This document shows, one piece after another, positions 63,101 to 64,000 of a stretch of 64,000 bases of DNA (the stretch's first letter is position 1; each line of letters opens with the position of its first letter). The position numbers and the translations under genes are program-made. The notes beneath the pieces were generated by a model that ran no database searches, was not told where the DNA came from, and saw only the letters and a list, made by a program, of their open reading frames with translations. Source of the DNA: Pyralis farinalis (Eukaryota; Arthropoda; Insecta; Lepidoptera; Pyralidae); NCBI GenBank assembly GCA_947507595.1, contig OX382270.1, forward strand, positions 8,634,054 to 8,698,053. Direction: 5' to 3'.

Positions 63101-63837
63101 AAAAGTCTCATAAATATTTTGAAATAGTGTTTTCTAATGGTACACCGTATTTTAAGTCTTCTATTTGCCTTCATATTTAATAAATAAATCATAATACTAT
63201 AATTATTATAGCAAGGTTTACGTTATGTATCGTACTAGCTATCCTGGAAGTAGCGCTTATCCATATTCATTAAAACCGTTGTCTATGACATAAATATATT
63301 TTAATAGAGTGGCAACCCCACTCTGTCACTCTCTCTCTCTATGGATTGTGGCTAGGCGCGTTGGCTCCTAATAAAGTTAATTATTGAAATGTTTTAATTA
63401 TTCATTACAAGTTATTACACACAGCTTTTTGAAATTTTTCCAAGAAACTACGGCTTGAGGTTCTATAAAAAACAAGTGCACCATCCGGTGAGTCGCACGC
63501 TCGTTTTCCACGTTGGTAGTATAAAACACAATGGGGTAAAACCATTTTTTAGATGTACCAGAAGCGACCTGCCCCCTATATTAATCCAATATAAACATTT
63601 ATCGGATTATTGGTCTAGGTAAAAGATGCTTTTAAGGTACGAACCCTAAATATAGCTACTTTTACAAATAAATTAAATAAATACATTTAAAGCGCAGTCA
63701 ATATAGACAAAGATGTAATTTATTATACAACAGTACAAAAACCTTTTTGTATAACAAACAGCCAATTAAATTTGCTACACAATTACACCCACGAATCACG
63801 TATTGTTTATTTAATGTTCTTTGAATTAACTTCTCTA
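60197..63837. other. Longest repeat-poor segment (about 3.6 kb); possible regulatory or transcribed region
   Basis: I recognise no interspersed repeat family over 3.6 kb, unlike the rest of the window. 61200-61700 is less AT-rich and contains a TATA/initiator pair (separate entry). Two short frames (61158-61370 minus, 62456-62683 plus) have no family resemblance. A CT run lies at 63331-63344. It could hold promoter or enhancer DNA of a gene to the right. Confidence 0.35.
61648..61682 (+). promoter_or_regulatory. TATA plus initiator core-promoter candidate
   Basis: TATAAAA at 61648-61654 is followed by TCATTT at 61677-61682, an exact match to the arthropod initiator TCAKTY. The A of the initiator (61679) lies 31 bp after the first T of the TATA box, the canonical spacing. 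The region upstream is repeat-free and GC-richer than average. Downstream, TTTAA|GTAAGA at about 61703 could be a donor, but the implied first exon would be only about 25 nt. Both motifs are short enough to occur by chance. Confidence 0.35.
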
Positions 63838-64000
63838 ATGATGAGCTAATAACGCGACTATGACACCCACGCTCGTGGGTTCGATTCCCAGACAGGGCAA
63901 ACATTTGTGTTCATGAACATGTCTGTTTGTCTAGGTCTGGGCGTTTTGAAGAGAGGTAGGGTGTATCAAAGCAACCCGTCTGGGGAAGTACCTTAACCTC
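63838..64000 (+). mobile_element. SINE-A, cut by window end
   Basis: The head is damaged: GATGAGCTAATAACGCG has lost the A box GGTGGCGCAGTGG region, but the B box GGGTTCGATTCCCAG is intact. The body continues with ACATGTCTGTTTGTC, AGAGAGGTAGGGTG and CCCGTCTGGGGAAGTACC up to the last base. The rest lies beyond the window. Confidence 0.8.

Overview
The window is arthropod nuclear DNA, almost certainly from a moth or butterfly. No intact protein-coding gene, tRNA, rRNA or CRISPR array can be supported, and no open frame exceeds about 160 codons. The sequence is AT-rich non-coding DNA packed with short, decayed transposable elements. The lepidopteran call rests on the repeat set: Helitron-type elements opening with TC and closing in CTAG (inserted between A and T), tRNA-headed SINEs, and the repeat ending in a GCGAGTCGGACTCGC palindrome, all of which I recognise as common in lepidopteran genomes. 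Family labels below (SINE-A, SINE-D, LINE-L, repeat-E, repeat-I, Helitron-J/F, MITE-M) are my own.

Layout. 0-14 kb: LINE-L 3' ends, SINE-A copies, a LINE-L copy with an internal deletion that joins part of the endonuclease region to the far C-terminus (6.2-7.5 kb), a very short retroinsertion with a 14-bp target duplication (9.57-9.69 kb), and an inverted-repeat element (12.6-13.1 kb). 14-20 kb: two oppositely oriented copies of a 300-bp inverted-repeat element bracket a CpG-rich segment with an excellent splice donor (about 15.9-16.39 kb), a 342-bp hAT-like MITE, and a 979-bp hAT element with a perfect 8-bp target duplication and a broken transposase tail. 20-35 kb: mixed SINE and LINE fragments, an (AT)n microsatellite and Helitron-J copies. 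35-64 kb: more of the same, with a CR1-like LINE nested in LINE-L (43.3-44.2 kb), a second hAT element nested in a SINE (51.9-52.7 kb), three repeat-E copies, and long stretches without recognisable repeats at 46.1-47.4, 53.5-55.5 and 60.2-63.8 kb.

Host-gene signals are few and all inferential: the CpG-rich first-exon candidate at 16 kb (+), a possible short coding exon at 58.4-58.55 kb (+), and TATA/initiator core-promoter matches near 35.3 and 61.65 kb (+). The window could lie within introns of, or between, host genes. The most informative content is the nesting order of elements, which gives a relative insertion history, and the modular swapping of SINE heads and bodies.
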